Source: Anaerolineae bacterium (GTDB lineage Bacteria > Chloroflexota > Anaerolineae > Aggregatilineales > Ch27). Taken from it: a DNA stretch of 64,000 nt. Position numbers and translations under genes: made by a program. Numbering within the stretch: the first letter of the stretch is position 1; each line of letters opens with the position of its first letter. The stretch covers positions 62,001 through 126,000 of the forward strand of contig JABLXG010000008.1 of assembly GCA_013178165.1 (NCBI GenBank). The letters are read 5' to 3'. Under the pieces are notes generated by a model. That model was given only the letters and a program-made list of their open reading frames with translations, was not told the origin of the DNA and made no database searches. This document shows positions 1-9,516 of this stretch, piece after piece.

Positions 1-1781
1 TCGGCCCAGCGGTGCAGCGCCAGCAGCGCCTCCGGCGTGGGTTGCAGATGGAGGACGGTCAGGCGGCCCTGACCGCGCACCTGCGTGAAGCCGATGGTGT
101 AGCGTGTTCCAGCCTGCAGGTTGAACTGCAGAGCCAGTTCTTCCGAGGACAGACTGACCAGTGGCAGGCGCTCGGCCACAACAGGCTGGCCGGGGACGGT
201 CGCATAATGGCCCAGCCAGGGACTTTCGATAATCTGGCCATCAAACAGGGACAGGCGCAGCGTGGCCGCCACGCCGGTCAGGAAGCCGTCCGGTGCGGGA
301 ATCTCCAGCAGATTCAGGTGGCGCAGATGCTCGTCATAGTGCGGGTAGGCGCCCAGGCAGATCAGGTGGCCGCCGCCCTCAACGTACTCGACCAATCGCC
401 GTTGCCCGGCTTCGTCAAGCCAGGGGCCGCCCGCGTACAGGGCCAGCGGGGCGTCTGTTGAACTGCGGCTGACATCCCAGAATTCATAGTCGATATCCGC
501 TTCATAGAGGCTGTGCAACAGGAGGCGGCCCGGTCGCTCTGTACCGCGCTGGAGCGGGTCAAAGGTGACCGCGGTGCGAACCTGCTTGAGCAGGGCGGGC
601 GGATCGATAGCCCGGTAAAGGTCGGTGATCTGGCGGAAGGCGGCAAAGAGATCGGGGCGGGTGCGGCCCCATTCGTTGATCGGACTCTGCGTCCAGTTAT
701 CGCGGTTGACCAGCATGTACCAGTTCCAGCCAGCGACCCCCGCCAGCAGGGCGGAAAGGGCCATCAGGCGGTAGTGATTGGGCGGCAGCGTGCCCACATC
801 AGCCAGCCAGTCGTGCCAGATGCCCGCTTCGAATTCCGGGATGTAGGGCAGCTTTGAATAGGTGCGGGTGTAGCGGACGGCTTCCAGCAGGTGGCGGTGT
901 TCCTGGTGCCGCAGGGCGAATTCCCGCGAGGGATAGATATCCGGCCCGGCCAACCCGGCAAGCGCCTCAAAGTCAGCCCAGCGCTGCACACCCGTGCCGC
1001 TATAGGCGTTGAGCAGCATCGGCACATCAACACCCAGCCGACGGTAGGTATCTACTGCCCAGCGGGCGGCCCGGCTGGTGTACCAATGCAGGAAGGCACG
1101 GTAGTCGTGATAGCGGGCCTGCAGAGCGGGATCATCAGCGCAGGCGTCAGTTGTCACGGCGCGGGCCTCATTAAAGGAACGATAGGCGGTGTTCCAGGCG
1201 GCGTTGAGCGCCGCGATGTCTCCATAGCGTTCCTGCAGATATTCCTGAAAAAGGCCGCTTCCCTGGCCGAGACCAAGCGGTTCGGCGTAGAACTGCGGCC
1301 AGGGGTCGATTTCGTTGTCAGCCTGCCACAGGATGATCCGGCCGCCCTGGGTGGCCAGGTAAGGGCGGGCAGTCTCGGTGACGGCAGCCATGTAGTGCTC
1401 CGCCAGGGCCAGGTAGGCCGGGTGCAGGCGGTGATAGCGGGCCGCGTGATCGGGCACGCCGTTGTTCGACCATTCGCTGTAGATGTACGGTCCCGGTCGC
1501 AGGATAATCCAGAAGTCTTCCGCGGCCAGTAGCTGCAGAAAGCCAACCAGATCGCGTCGCGGGTCCGTCCGCCCGGTGAAGTCGTAGAGGCCGGGCGCGA
1601 CCTCATGAAAGTCCCAGCAAACATATGTAGCGACCACCTGCAGGCCAAGCTCTCTGACCCGCTGCAGGATAGGCCGCCAGTTGGCCGGGTCCAGCCGCCA
1701 GTAGTGAACTTCGCCGCTCAGCAGGGCGATGGGCTGGTCATCCACCCGGACCCTGCCTGCGGAGATGGTGACATTGGCCAT
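1..1781 (-). CDS. GH35-like beta-galactosidase (C-terminus beyond window)
   Basis: Likely a cytoplasmic exo-beta-galactosidase of the GH35/GH42 clan; no signal peptide is visible. About 593 residues are present and the reading frame runs off the left edge. The N-terminal TIM barrel shows GEVHYWRL near residue 23, CWDFHEVAPG near 55, RPGPYIYSEW near 95, an acid/base candidate E157 in WQADNEIDPW, and a nucleophile candidate at E316 or E318 in PYIPEFEAGIW. The start ATG overlaps the stop of the upstream glycosidase gene (TGATG), so the two are translationally coupled. It is the last gene visible in an operon with a CUT1 transporter and another glycosidase. Family membership is inferred from motifs; the exact substrate is not known. 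Confidence 0.8.
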   Translation of the reverse strand, partial: MANVTISAGRVRVDDQPIALLSGEVHYWRLDPANWRPILQRVRELGLQVVATYVCWDFHEVAPGLYDFTGRTDPRRDLVGFLQLLAAEDFWIILRPGPYIYSEWSNNGVPDHAARYHRLHPAYLALAEHYMAAVTETARPYLATQGGRIILWQADNEIDPWPQFYAEPLGLGQGSGLFQEYLQERYGDIAALNAAWNTAYRSFNEARAVTTDACADDPALQARYHDYRAFLHWYTSRAARWAVDTYRRLGVDVPMLLNAYSGTGVQRWADFEALAGLAGPDIYPSREFALRHQEHRHLLEAVRYTRTYSKLPYIPEFEAGIWHDWLADVGTLPPNHYRLMALSALLAGVAGWNWYMLVNRDNWTQSPINEWGRTRPDLFAAFRQITDLYRAIDPPALLKQVRTAVTFDPLQRGTERPGRLLLHSLYEADIDYEFWDVSRSSTDAPLALYAGGPWLDEAGQRRLVEYVEGGGHLICLGAYPHYDEHLRHLNLLEIPAPDGFLTGVAATLRLSLFDGQIIESPWLGHYATVPGQPVVAERLPLVSLSSEELALQFNLQAGTRYTIGFTQVRGQGRLTVLHLQPTPEALLALHRWA

Positions 1782-3502
1782 CAGGAGTCTCTCCCTGTAG
1801 TTTGGGCACGCCACCGCATCCAGCTTTCACGAATCAGGCTGTAATCGGCCTCGGTCAGTGGCTCGCCGGTGGTGTCAATGTGGGTGGCGTAGTACAGCGA
1901 AGGCACGCCCAGCTCTGGTTGAAGCGCCACATATGCCCGCCAGGTGGCTTTGTCGGTAATCGGCCAGTTGTCGGTGTCGATGATCGCTTCGGGGCAGGCC
2001 AGGCGGGCGACCCTGGCCCGGTGCGTCATGGCCTGCAGGACATCCTGTCCGATGTTGATGTCGTTGAGGCGGATCATGTCCAGCATATCAGCCAGGTAAG
2101 GGTGGGCAGTGTGGGTCATGATCAGAGCATCAGGTTTGACCTGCTTCGCTTCATCATAGATGATGCTCAGGTAATGGCGCATCAGTTCCAGACCCCAGAT
2201 CGGCTGGTGACTGCGCAGCCCTGGGCCGCTGGGGATGCGTGCTGTGAAATCGATCTTGAAGCCATCGGCATCGTAGCCTGCCGGAGAAAGCATCTGGCGG
2301 ATGGCGGCACGCAGGCGGCGCTCATAAGCCGGGTGGGTGGGGTCGACCGCTATCGGCAAACCGCCCGGATGGGTGATGCATTCGTCAACTGGCACGCCTT
2401 CTGGGTCCCAGGCTTTGAACCACAGCAACACCCGCCGACCGCGATCGTGCTGCCTGGCGATGAATCCTGGCAGGTCGGGCCATTTGGCGATGTCCGCCCG
2501 GCTATCGCCGTAGACGGCCTGCCATTTGTCGTCCAGGACAATAATGCCTGGCTGGAGATCGTGCGCTTCCAGCGCGGCAAGGAAGCCCTCGTACAGGCTC
2601 TGGCGGGCGTAGTCCGGCGCGCGGCCACCTTCCCGGCTGGCGTTGTGGCACTGCGCCCCCCAGCCACAGAAGATCGGCGCCTGCCACCAGTCCGGCGTTG
2701 TTTCCCGGCGGGGAACAGGCACCAGGTTGGCAGTCCGCAGTGCGGTGACATGCGCGCCCAGCGCAGCGTATTCATCCGGGGCGAAGTCAAAGCCAATGGC
2801 TGGCAGGGTCATCCGCCCGCGCACGGCTGTATGCCCTTCATAGGAAAGCGCCAGATAAAAGGCCCCCGGACTGCCATGGTAGTGGTATTCCGTGAAGCTG
2901 TTGTTCCCTGGCGCGGCTTCTACGCCCAGTGCCAGCCAGCCGTCGGTGACCTGCGCGGCGAAGCAGAAGGGTGGCGGGGTGAAGAACCAGTCGCCTCTGG
3001 CCGGGATCGGAACGCCTGTCATGTCGATACGGGAGTGGCTGGAGGGAGGATGGTGGAAGATTTCCGAGATATTCGGCTCAGGGTTGAACACCTGGCTGAA
3101 GCGCTGCCCTGACCAGAAGAAGCCACTTCCCCAGCGCAGACTCTCCGCGTAGTACCCTCCGAAGTAGAGGACTTCCGCCAGCGCACCATCGCCTTCGATT
3201 TCAATCTCGTAGGTCAGGCGTTGCGGCGTGCAGCGGAACCGGTAAGTCTTAGCGGCCCAGGCGGTGCTCCGGGCGGTACAGAAGAGCGTGTAACCGTCCG
3301 CTGTCGGCTGGAACTCCCAGGGGGTGGTCTGGTAAGTGTTGTCGCGTTCGTTGAGTGGGTGGACGCTTGAAAAGGGGAATAGCTCAGCCAGGCGTTCGCC
3401 CTGCGGGCTTTCCAGCACCACAAACAGCCGATCAGCGGGCAGACGCAGGCAGTAACGTTCTGCCTGGAGGAGCTTCTCGTTGTTCTGGTTCAGAACTTCC
3501 AC
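1781..3502 (-). CDS. GH31/GH36-like TIM-barrel glycosidase
   Basis: A glycosidase with an N-terminal beta-sandwich followed by a TIM barrel. The probable nucleophile is the last Asp of DGFKIDF. WWQAPIFCGWGAQ opens the barrel, IIVLDDKWQ and RVLLWFKAWDPEG follow, and IIDTDNWP near the C-terminus may carry the acid. The mix resembles alpha-galactosidase (GH36) and alpha-glucosidase/xylosidase (GH31) barrels without being a clean match to either. No signal peptide is seen. The frame stays open to an ATG at 3619, but the extra residues (rich in Cys, Arg and Ser) look non-coding; GTG codons at 3517, 3511 and 3502 are alternatives, and 3502 has AGGG at a usable distance. Co-oriented with the transporter upstream and coupled to the GH35-like gene downstream. 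Confidence 0.7.
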   Translation of the reverse strand: MEVLNQNNEKLLQAERYCLRLPADRLFVVLESPQGERLAELFPFSSVHPLNERDNTYQTTPWEFQPTADGYTLFCTARSTAWAAKTYRFRCTPQRLTYEIEIEGDGALAEVLYFGGYYAESLRWGSGFFWSGQRFSQVFNPEPNISEIFHHPPSSHSRIDMTGVPIPARGDWFFTPPPFCFAAQVTDGWLALGVEAAPGNNSFTEYHYHGSPGAFYLALSYEGHTAVRGRMTLPAIGFDFAPDEYAALGAHVTALRTANLVPVPRRETTPDWWQAPIFCGWGAQCHNASREGGRAPDYARQSLYEGFLAALEAHDLQPGIIVLDDKWQAVYGDSRADIAKWPDLPGFIARQHDRGRRVLLWFKAWDPEGVPVDECITHPGGLPIAVDPTHPAYERRLRAAIRQMLSPAGYDADGFKIDFTARIPSGPGLRSHQPIWGLELMRHYLSIIYDEAKQVKPDALIMTHTAHPYLADMLDMIRLNDINIGQDVLQAMTHRARVARLACPEAIIDTDNWPITDKATWRAYVALQPELGVPSLYYATHIDTTGEPLTEADYSLIRESWMRWRAQTTGRDS

Positions 3503-3685
3503 GTCAATCACCCTCACAAGCGCCGGACGGCTATCCGGCGCGGACAGAGCACAAGAGCACGATTTCCGATCCCGGTGACGGGTATGCGCCGGAGCGGCGC
3601 AGCCAGAGGATACCACCATCTGCGCGCCATCTGTGTCGGCGGAGATGCCGGAATAGCCGGAGCGTGTGATCCCTGGGCCAGCCGG

Positions 3686-4588
3686 TTAGCCCTTGAGGCC
3701 GCTGGTGGCGATGCCCTCCATGAAGTAGCGCTGCCCCAGGAAGAAGATCAAGATCATGGGGATCGTGACGATCACGCTGGCCGCCAGGACGATCTCCCAT
3801 TGCATTTCGCCGCCCTGACCGAACTGATCCAGGATGGCTTTCAAGCCGCGCGGCAGGGTGAAGAGGGCGGTGTTGTACAGGTAGATCAGCGGCTTGATCA
3901 GGTCTGTCCAGCTTGCTTTGAACTCAAAGATGAAGACCACGATCAGCGCCGTGCGCGTCAATGGCAGGGCGATATGGCGCCAGATTTGCAGGTAATTCGC
4001 GCCATCAACACGCGCCGCTTCGAATAGCTCTCTGGGTAGCGACAGGTAGAACTGCCGGATCATGAAGATGTAAAAAGCCGAGCCGAACAGGTTACCTGCC
4101 CACAGGGGAACCTGAGTGTTAACCAGGCCCAGGCCATTCCAGACTAGGAATACCGGCACCATCGTCACCGCGCCGGGCAACATCATTGTCGCCAGCACAA
4201 GCCCGAACAGCGTATCCCGCCCCGGAAAACGGAAGTACGAGAAGCCAAACGCGATTGCCGCGCAGCTTACCGTCACCGTGGCAGCAGCCAGGAAGCCGAC
4301 AACCACACTGTTCTTGAGCCAGCTCAGCACCGGCGCGGCCTGCCAGACGTTGACATAGTTCTCCCAGGCGATGGGGTCGGGGATCAGTTCATTGTTGAAG
4401 ACTTCGGCGCGGACCTTCAGTGAGGCGCTGATCAGCCAGACAAACGGCGCCATGAACATAATCGTGCAGCCGATCAACAGGGCGATGAAGATAATGCGTG
4501 CCAGCAGGCGGCGAATCGCCGCCTGGCGCAGGCGCTGTGCCTGCTGCCGCCGGATGTCGGCGAGGGCTTCAGGAGTGCTTGCAGCCAT
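3686..4588 (-). CDS. CUT1 sugar ABC permease, MalG type
   Basis: Inner-membrane permease of a binding-protein-dependent sugar importer. 300 residues with a basic cytoplasmic N-terminus, about six membrane segments, and the EAA loop that docks the ATPase (RELFEAARVDGANYLQIWRH, around residues 185-205). It ends in the GLKG tail common to MalG-type subunits. It starts 2 bp after the MalF-type gene, so they are co-translated. No ATP-binding subunit gene is adjacent; a shared MsmX-like ATPase encoded elsewhere is the usual explanation. Substrate is unknown; the neighbouring galactosidase-like enzymes suggest galactose-containing oligosaccharides. Confidence 0.9.
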   Translation of the reverse strand: MAASTPEALADIRRQQAQRLRQAAIRRLLARIIFIALLIGCTIMFMAPFVWLISASLKVRAEVFNNELIPDPIAWENYVNVWQAAPVLSWLKNSVVVGFLAAATVTVSCAAIAFGFSYFRFPGRDTLFGLVLATMMLPGAVTMVPVFLVWNGLGLVNTQVPLWAGNLFGSAFYIFMIRQFYLSLPRELFEAARVDGANYLQIWRHIALPLTRTALIVVFIFEFKASWTDLIKPLIYLYNTALFTLPRGLKAILDQFGQGGEMQWEIVLAASVIVTIPMILIFFLGQRYFMEGIATSGLKG

Positions 4589-4590
4589 GG

Positions 4591-5529
4591 TTACGCTCCT
4601 TCGTAATACACCCAGCGGTTACTTGTCCGGAGCTGAATCACGGTCAGGATCATGATGATGACGAACAGCAGCCAGGCCATAGCCGAGGCATACCCCATGC
4701 GCAGAAACTCGAATGCCTGGCGAAACAGGTAGATGTTGTAGAACAGGCCCGCAGAAGCTGCCGCGCCAGAGTTCATGTTGCCGAAGTACATGGTATAGAC
4801 TTCGGTGAAGATCTGCAGGGAAGCAATGGTGTTGACTACCAGCGTGAAGAAGATCGTGCCGCTGATCATGGGGGCGGTGATATGGCGGAACTGCTGCCAG
4901 CCGTTCGCGCCGTCGATACGGGCGGCTTCATACAGCTCAGGCGGTACATTGCGCAGCGCGGCCAGGTACAGGATCACCGTGCTGCCAACGCTCCACAGGC
5001 TCATCAGGACGATGCCCGGCTTGATCCAGTTCGGATCGGTTGTCCAGCCCGGCCCGACGATGCCTAGCAGCGCCAGACTGCGATTGATCAGGCCGATGCG
5101 CGGGTTGAGGATCCACAGCCACAGCGCCCCGACGGCTACCGCTGGCGTGATCGATGGCAGGTAAAACGCCGTGCGGAAGAAACCAGCGGCTTTGCCCACG
5201 CGGTTTAGCAGCAGGGCCAGCCCCAGGGCGACCATCATCACCAGCGGGACATGCAGCACGGTGTAGAAGATCGAGTTGCCCAGGCTCAATCCCAGCCGGG
5301 GATCGGTCAGCAACCGCTGGAAGTTTTGCAGGCCGACAAACTTGGGCGGGTTGAGTACATCATATTCGGTGAAAGCCAACCCCAGGCTGGCGATCATCGG
5401 CCCGGCAGTGAAAACCAGAAAACCGATGAACCAGGGCGAGATGAATGCCAGCCCGGCCAGCATCTCGTTGCGTTGGAGGGGGGTGGTCCGCCTCTTCGGG
5501 CGGACCACCACTGCTGTTTGCTGCGTCAT
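4591..5529 (-). CDS. CUT1 sugar ABC permease, MalF type
   Basis: Partner permease of the MalG-type gene that follows. 312 residues, with the first membrane span at LAFISPWFIGFLVFTAGPMI and an EAA loop at PPELYEAARIDGANGWQQFR. The charged N-terminus (VVVRPKRRTTPLQRNE) is cytoplasmic. It begins 6 bp after the binding-protein stop codon; this is the only one of the five CUT1 sets here without a hairpin between binding protein and first permease. Forms a heterodimer with the MalG-type subunit by family knowledge. Confidence 0.9.
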   Translation of the reverse strand: MTQQTAVVVRPKRRTTPLQRNEMLAGLAFISPWFIGFLVFTAGPMIASLGLAFTEYDVLNPPKFVGLQNFQRLLTDPRLGLSLGNSIFYTVLHVPLVMMVALGLALLLNRVGKAAGFFRTAFYLPSITPAVAVGALWLWILNPRIGLINRSLALLGIVGPGWTTDPNWIKPGIVLMSLWSVGSTVILYLAALRNVPPELYEAARIDGANGWQQFRHITAPMISGTIFFTLVVNTIASLQIFTEVYTMYFGNMNSGAAASAGLFYNIYLFRQAFEFLRMGYASAMAWLLFVIIMILTVIQLRTSNRWVYYEGA

Positions 5530-5535
5530 TGGGCT

Positions 5536-6888
5536 TTACTGCTGGCTCCATGCCTCGTCCAGCGCGGCCTGAGCCTCTTCCTGCGCCTGGGCCAGCGCTT
5601 CTTCCGCCGATTGTTCACCGTTCAGGACACGGTTGACGGCATCCTGCCAGGCCTGCTTGAACTCAGCGGCAGCGGGATTGGCGGGGATGGCGTAGGCGCT
5701 GTCCTGGACGGACAGGATGACTTCCACGCCGGTCTTGAAGGTTTCGTTGGTGAGCGCGGGCAGGACGATCTCGGAGAAAATCACCTCGTCGGCGGCGCGG
5801 TTAGCGGTGTAGACGCCGGTGTTGATCGTACCAGCTTCGGCGCGCAGTTCAGCGCGAGCGGTGGCCGCGGCGACCCAGGTGTCGACCGAGGTCATGGTCT
5901 TCATCCAGGCGCAGGCTGCCTCAGGGTTGGCGGAGCCGCGCGGAATAGCCCAGGTATTGCCGGTGGCGTAGGTCAGCGGGTTGCCCTCGCGGCCGGTGAA
6001 GGCCTTGAAGGTGATGTCCGCATCCGGTGAGACATTAGCCAGGACGTTCATGTACCACTGTTCCATCGGGAAGACGCCGAGCTGGTCGGACACCATCTGG
6101 TTCTGGGCGCCAAAGAAGTCCCAGGTGTCGCGGAAGGCCATGAAGGCCTGGCGGCCGCCAGCTGGTTCATGCAGGCCGACGGTGAATTGCAGGGCTTCCA
6201 GCACACGCGGGTCATTCAGTTGAGCCGTGCGGCCGTCTTCCGAGAGCAGGGAAACACCATTAGCCATCGCCCATAGCGGCAGGAACTCAGGCAGCTTGGG
6301 GTCAAAGCCGATGCGGGTCAGCGTGCCATCCTCAATGCGGGTCAGGGCCTGATTGATCTCCGCGACCTTGTCCCAATCGGAGACATCAACATCATCCGGT
6401 GTCAAGCCAGAATCCGCCAGCGCCTTGTTGTTGATGAAGAGCATGATGCTGTTGAAGAACTCCGGGATGCCGTAGACTTCGCCGTTAACGGTGACCTGAG
6501 CAACCGCCGCCTGGCGGTACTGGCTCATGTCAATGCCCATGCTATCGATGCAGTCGGTCAGCGGGACAATCGCGCCACGGACAGCGTAAGAACTAAGGAC
6601 ATCACGGCCCATGTAGACCACATCCGGGGCGTTGCCGCTGGCGATAGCCGTCAGGAACTGCTGTTCATCCAGGGCACCTTCGGTGATGTTCACCGTCACA
6701 TCAGGATAAGCTGCCTTGAACTGATCGACGCGCACAGTGGCGATCTCATCGGGCAGGCTGAAGCCCATCACATTCAGTGTGCCGGTGACTTCGCCCTGCG
6801 CCTGGGAAGTCCGCTGAATCGGGAATGCCACAGCGACCAGGATGATCGCCAGTACGGCCAGAACGGTTCTTGATTTGGAGCCGAACAT
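5536..6888 (-). CDS. Extracellular sugar-binding protein (CUT1)
   Basis: Solute-binding protein that captures a sugar outside the membrane and delivers it to the permeases encoded just downstream. 450 residues with a signal peptide (basic MFGSKSRT, hydrophobic core to about residue 22, probable cleavage TSQA|QG). There is no lipobox cysteine. Typical binding-protein segments include VYMGRDVLSSYA and YGIPEFFNSIMLFINNKAL. The C-terminal tail is Glu/Ala/Gln-rich (EEALAQAQEEAQAALDEAW). First gene of the operon; its upstream region carries a LacI-type operator-like sequence, and a LacI regulator gene lies just beyond. Confidence 0.9.
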   Translation of the reverse strand: MFGSKSRTVLAVLAIILVAVAFPIQRTSQAQGEVTGTLNVMGFSLPDEIATVRVDQFKAAYPDVTVNITEGALDEQQFLTAIASGNAPDVVYMGRDVLSSYAVRGAIVPLTDCIDSMGIDMSQYRQAAVAQVTVNGEVYGIPEFFNSIMLFINNKALADSGLTPDDVDVSDWDKVAEINQALTRIEDGTLTRIGFDPKLPEFLPLWAMANGVSLLSEDGRTAQLNDPRVLEALQFTVGLHEPAGGRQAFMAFRDTWDFFGAQNQMVSDQLGVFPMEQWYMNVLANVSPDADITFKAFTGREGNPLTYATGNTWAIPRGSANPEAACAWMKTMTSVDTWVAAATARAELRAEAGTINTGVYTANRAADEVIFSEIVLPALTNETFKTGVEVILSVQDSAYAIPANPAAAEFKQAWQDAVNRVLNGEQSAEEALAQAQEEAQAALDEAWSQQ

Positions 6889-6952
6889 TGAGAAGGCCTC
6901 CTTATTTGGGAGAAGAACGCTTTGTTACGCCTCTTGGCGGAATGCTACCGCG

Positions 6953-6965
6953 CAAAACGCTCACG
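6953..6965. promoter_or_regulatory. Possible LacI-type operator upstream of binding-protein gene
   Basis: CAAAACGCTCACG reads CGTGAGCGTTTTG on the other strand, a fair match to the TGnAAGCGnTTnCA style of LacI-family operators. It lies about 65 bp before the binding-protein start and downstream of the LacI gene. A single short match, so weak on its own; the better sites are at 8085-8112. Confidence 0.3.
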
Positions 6966-7037
6966 ACAACGGTTGGAAAGTGACCCTGTGCTGACTGCTG
7001 AGGCTAGCCTCCTTTCTTACTTGCTCGCCTGGGAAAG

Positions 7038-8060
7038 CTATTCGACCCGGCGTGTTGTGCCGCGTTCGACAAGGTGAAGCTGGATGCGAATCTGCTGGGG
7101 AGGGCGCGATGGTTCGGCCAGCCGGGCTAGCAGTAGTTCGACGGCCAGTTCGCCTGACCTGACCAGGGACTGATCGACCGTTGTCAGGTCGACATGTTCG
7201 GCGATGTCGATGCCGTCAAACCCGATCACGGAGATGTCGCGGGGGGTGTGGACGCCCAGTTCCCGCGCCCGGTGAATCACCCGGATCGCCAGGTCGTCCG
7301 CCGGGGCAAAGATCGCAGTGGGCGGTTCCGGCAATTCGAATAGCTCGCAAAGCTTCTCCTTAATGCCGACCCGCGAGACAGGCAGATACTTGATGTACGC
7401 ATCAGGCAATGACAGCCCATGCTCCGCCAGCACTTCCCGGAAGCCTGCCAGGCGGTCCACTTCCGGGTGGATGGCGTATTCCGGGTGCTGTCCGAAGTAG
7501 ACATAAGCGCAGCGGCGGTGACCCAGGCTGACCAGGTGCTGGGCCGCCAGCCGACCGCCGATCCGATCCTGCACCACGATCGAGCTGAACCTGGGATGAA
7601 TCTGCTCAACCAGCACTGTTTGAATCTGGCTGCTCAGCAGGCGCTGGGCAGCATCTTCCGAAAGGGGCAGGGATAGCAGGATCAACCCGTCCACATTGCC
7701 CGTGATCGGCAGGGTGGAGAGATAACCCTGCAGACGGGCCATGGAGTCGACCGTATAGATGACCAGCTCATAGCGTGAATTAGCCAGGGCAGAGGCGATT
7801 CCACGCAGGCGGTCGACGAACGACGGAGAGGTGAAGAACGGTGTGATCACGCCGATCCGCCCGGTACTCTGCATAGCGCGTGCTCTGGCTTCTGCTTTGG
7901 GGACAAACCCCAGCGCATCGATGGCCCTCATCACTTTCTGGCGGGTGCCTTCGCTCACCCGTTCCGGCGAGTTCAGCACCCGCGAGACAGTGGCGATACT
8001 CACGCCAGCCTGGCGGGCGACATCATAAATTGTGGCAGGATTGCCTTTTTTGTCGGGCAT
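7038..8060 (-). CDS. LacI-family transcriptional regulator
   Basis: Sugar-responsive repressor, 340 residues. The N-terminal helix-turn-helix and hinge cover residues 8-60 (ATIYDVARQAGVSIATVSRV, then VLNSPERVSEGTRQKVMRAI). A periplasmic-binding-protein-like sensor domain follows (VDGLILLSLPL, VIGFDGIDIAEHVDLTTVDQ). It lies upstream of the co-oriented transporter/glycosidase operon and divergent from the FAD oxidoreductase gene. The intergenic region holds tandem LacI-type operators at 8085-8112, so autoregulation and control of both directions are likely. Effector sugar unknown. Confidence 0.92.
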   Translation of the reverse strand: MPDKKGNPATIYDVARQAGVSIATVSRVLNSPERVSEGTRQKVMRAIDALGFVPKAEARARAMQSTGRIGVITPFFTSPSFVDRLRGIASALANSRYELVIYTVDSMARLQGYLSTLPITGNVDGLILLSLPLSEDAAQRLLSSQIQTVLVEQIHPRFSSIVVQDRIGGRLAAQHLVSLGHRRCAYVYFGQHPEYAIHPEVDRLAGFREVLAEHGLSLPDAYIKYLPVSRVGIKEKLCELFELPEPPTAIFAPADDLAIRVIHRARELGVHTPRDISVIGFDGIDIAEHVDLTTVDQSLVRSGELAVELLLARLAEPSRPPQQIRIQLHLVERGTTRRVE

Positions 8061-8084
8061 AGCAACAAACGCCAGTGTTGCCTT

Positions 8085-8112
8085 TGTAAGTGCTTTCGTG
8101 TAAGCTCTTACA
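8085..8112. promoter_or_regulatory. Tandem LacI-type operators in divergent region
   Basis: Two back-to-back 14-bp sites: TGTAAGTGCTTTCG (8085-8098) and TGTAAGCTCTTACA (8099-8112). The second has perfect 6-bp arms, and both match the TGTAAGCGCTTTCA style of LacI-family sites. They lie 25-52 bp before the LacI gene start and about 110 bp before the oxidoreductase gene. The intergenic stretch 8061-8221 holds nothing else I can name except a GGGGGAG ribosome binding site at 8210. Confidence 0.6.
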
Positions 8113-8221
8113 GTAATTCTATGATGACATTTGGGCGCGTGTCAAGTAGTTTGGGTGAGTTTTTCCGGGGTAAGTTTCACAGGCTTATCCCGGTGGTGCT
8201 GGCCCAGGCACGGGGGAGACG

Positions 8222-9466
8222 ATGGTGTTCTTCGATCGCACTATGGACGTTGACGTTGTCGTGGCGGGCGGGGGGACGGCCGGCTGCGCCGCTGCCGTCG
8301 CCGCTGCACGGCGCGGGCATCGCGTCCTGCTGGTGGAGGAAAGTAACAGTCTGGGGGGTGTCTCTACCACTGGCGGGGTTAACGAGTGGTTTGCCTCCCT
8401 GGATGGGCTGGGGGATATCTTTGCCAGGGTGATCCGCGAACTGGACGCTTTTGGGGCACGCTTTGGACGCTTTTATAACCCGGAATATCTCAAGATCATC
8501 TGGCAACTGATGGTTGAGGAGGCTGGCGTCGAGGTGCTGTTTCACGCCAGTGTGATTGACGCCATGGCCGGGGATGGGCGGGTACACCGTGTCCGGCTGG
8601 TGTCGTGCAGCCGGGCGATTGAGGTCACGGCGCGCTATTTCATCGATGCGACTGGCGAGGGCGATCTGGCCGCCCTGGCCGGGGCGCAGTTCATGCTGGG
8701 CGACCCGGCCAGGGGGCATACGCTGCATATGAGCCTGACCTGCCTGCTCCATGATACCGGCCAGCCGGTGATGCCTTACCTGCCGCCCGGTTTGCCCCCC
8801 ATTGACCGGGTCGAGGATCTGCCTGGTCTGCGAACGTACCACCGGCTGCCGGATGGGCGGGTGTATTGCAACATGACCAAGGTGATGGCTTACGATCCTA
8901 CCGATCCTTTTGACCTGAGTGCCGCCGAGCGTGAAGCGCGTCGCCAGCTCATCCGGACCGTGCACTATCTGCAGCGTTTTCACTACCCCACGTACATGCT
9001 CTGCGCGTCTGGGGCCAGGATCGGCATCCGCGAAGGGCGGCGGATTGTCGGCGATTATGTGCTCACTGAGGCCGATATTACCGGCGCAGGGCCTTGCGAT
9101 CAGGCTGATGGCGTGGCGGTGGCCACCTGCCAGATCGATTTCCACAGCCTGACTCAGGCGGGCGACGCCGGACGACGGCAGCGCGTCGAGCCGTACGCGA
9201 TCCCGTTGCGTTGCCTGGTCGCCAGGGGATTCGCCAACCTGTTGATGGCGGGCAAATGTGCCAGTGGCGATCAGGTGGCCCAGAGCAGCTTCCGGATGAC
9301 GCCGACCTGCTGCGCTATGGGGCAGGCGGCAGGGACAGCGGTAGCCCTGGCGCTGGAGGACGCTGCGGACGACATCCGGGCGGTGGACATCGTGCGCCTG
9401 CGCGGGGAACTGACAGCGGCAGGCATGGAGCTTGACCCGACCAGGCACCAGGCGTTTGCACCCTAA
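8222..9466 (+). CDS. FAD-dependent oxidoreductase (FAD_oxidored family)
   Basis: Flavoprotein of unknown substrate, 414 residues. The N-terminal Rossmann motif is VVVAGGGTAGCAAAVAAARR (residues 11-30), followed by VEESNSLGGVSTTGGVNEWF, a hallmark of the PF12831 family. YFIDATGEGDLAALAG and CASGARIGIREGRRIVGDYV also fit that family. ATG at 8222 is preceded by GGGGGAG; an in-frame ATG at 8243 is an alternative. No signal peptide. It is divergent from a LacI regulator and shares its operator region, so it is probably part of the same sugar regulon. Such enzymes often occur in carbohydrate clusters, but the reaction is not established here. Confidence 0.85.
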   Translation: MVFFDRTMDVDVVVAGGGTAGCAAAVAAARRGHRVLLVEESNSLGGVSTTGGVNEWFASLDGLGDIFARVIRELDAFGARFGRFYNPEYLKIIWQLMVEEAGVEVLFHASVIDAMAGDGRVHRVRLVSCSRAIEVTARYFIDATGEGDLAALAGAQFMLGDPARGHTLHMSLTCLLHDTGQPVMPYLPPGLPPIDRVEDLPGLRTYHRLPDGRVYCNMTKVMAYDPTDPFDLSAAEREARRQLIRTVHYLQRFHYPTYMLCASGARIGIREGRRIVGDYVLTEADITGAGPCDQADGVAVATCQIDFHSLTQAGDAGRRQRVEPYAIPLRCLVARGFANLLMAGKCASGDQVAQSSFRMTPTCCAMGQAAGTAVALALEDAADDIRAVDIVRLRGELTAAGMELDPTRHQAFAP

Positions 9467-9516
9467 GCTTCTGCGAGCCTGGCCGGATGATGTTGCAGCG
9501 CAGCGCTAGCCCCCGA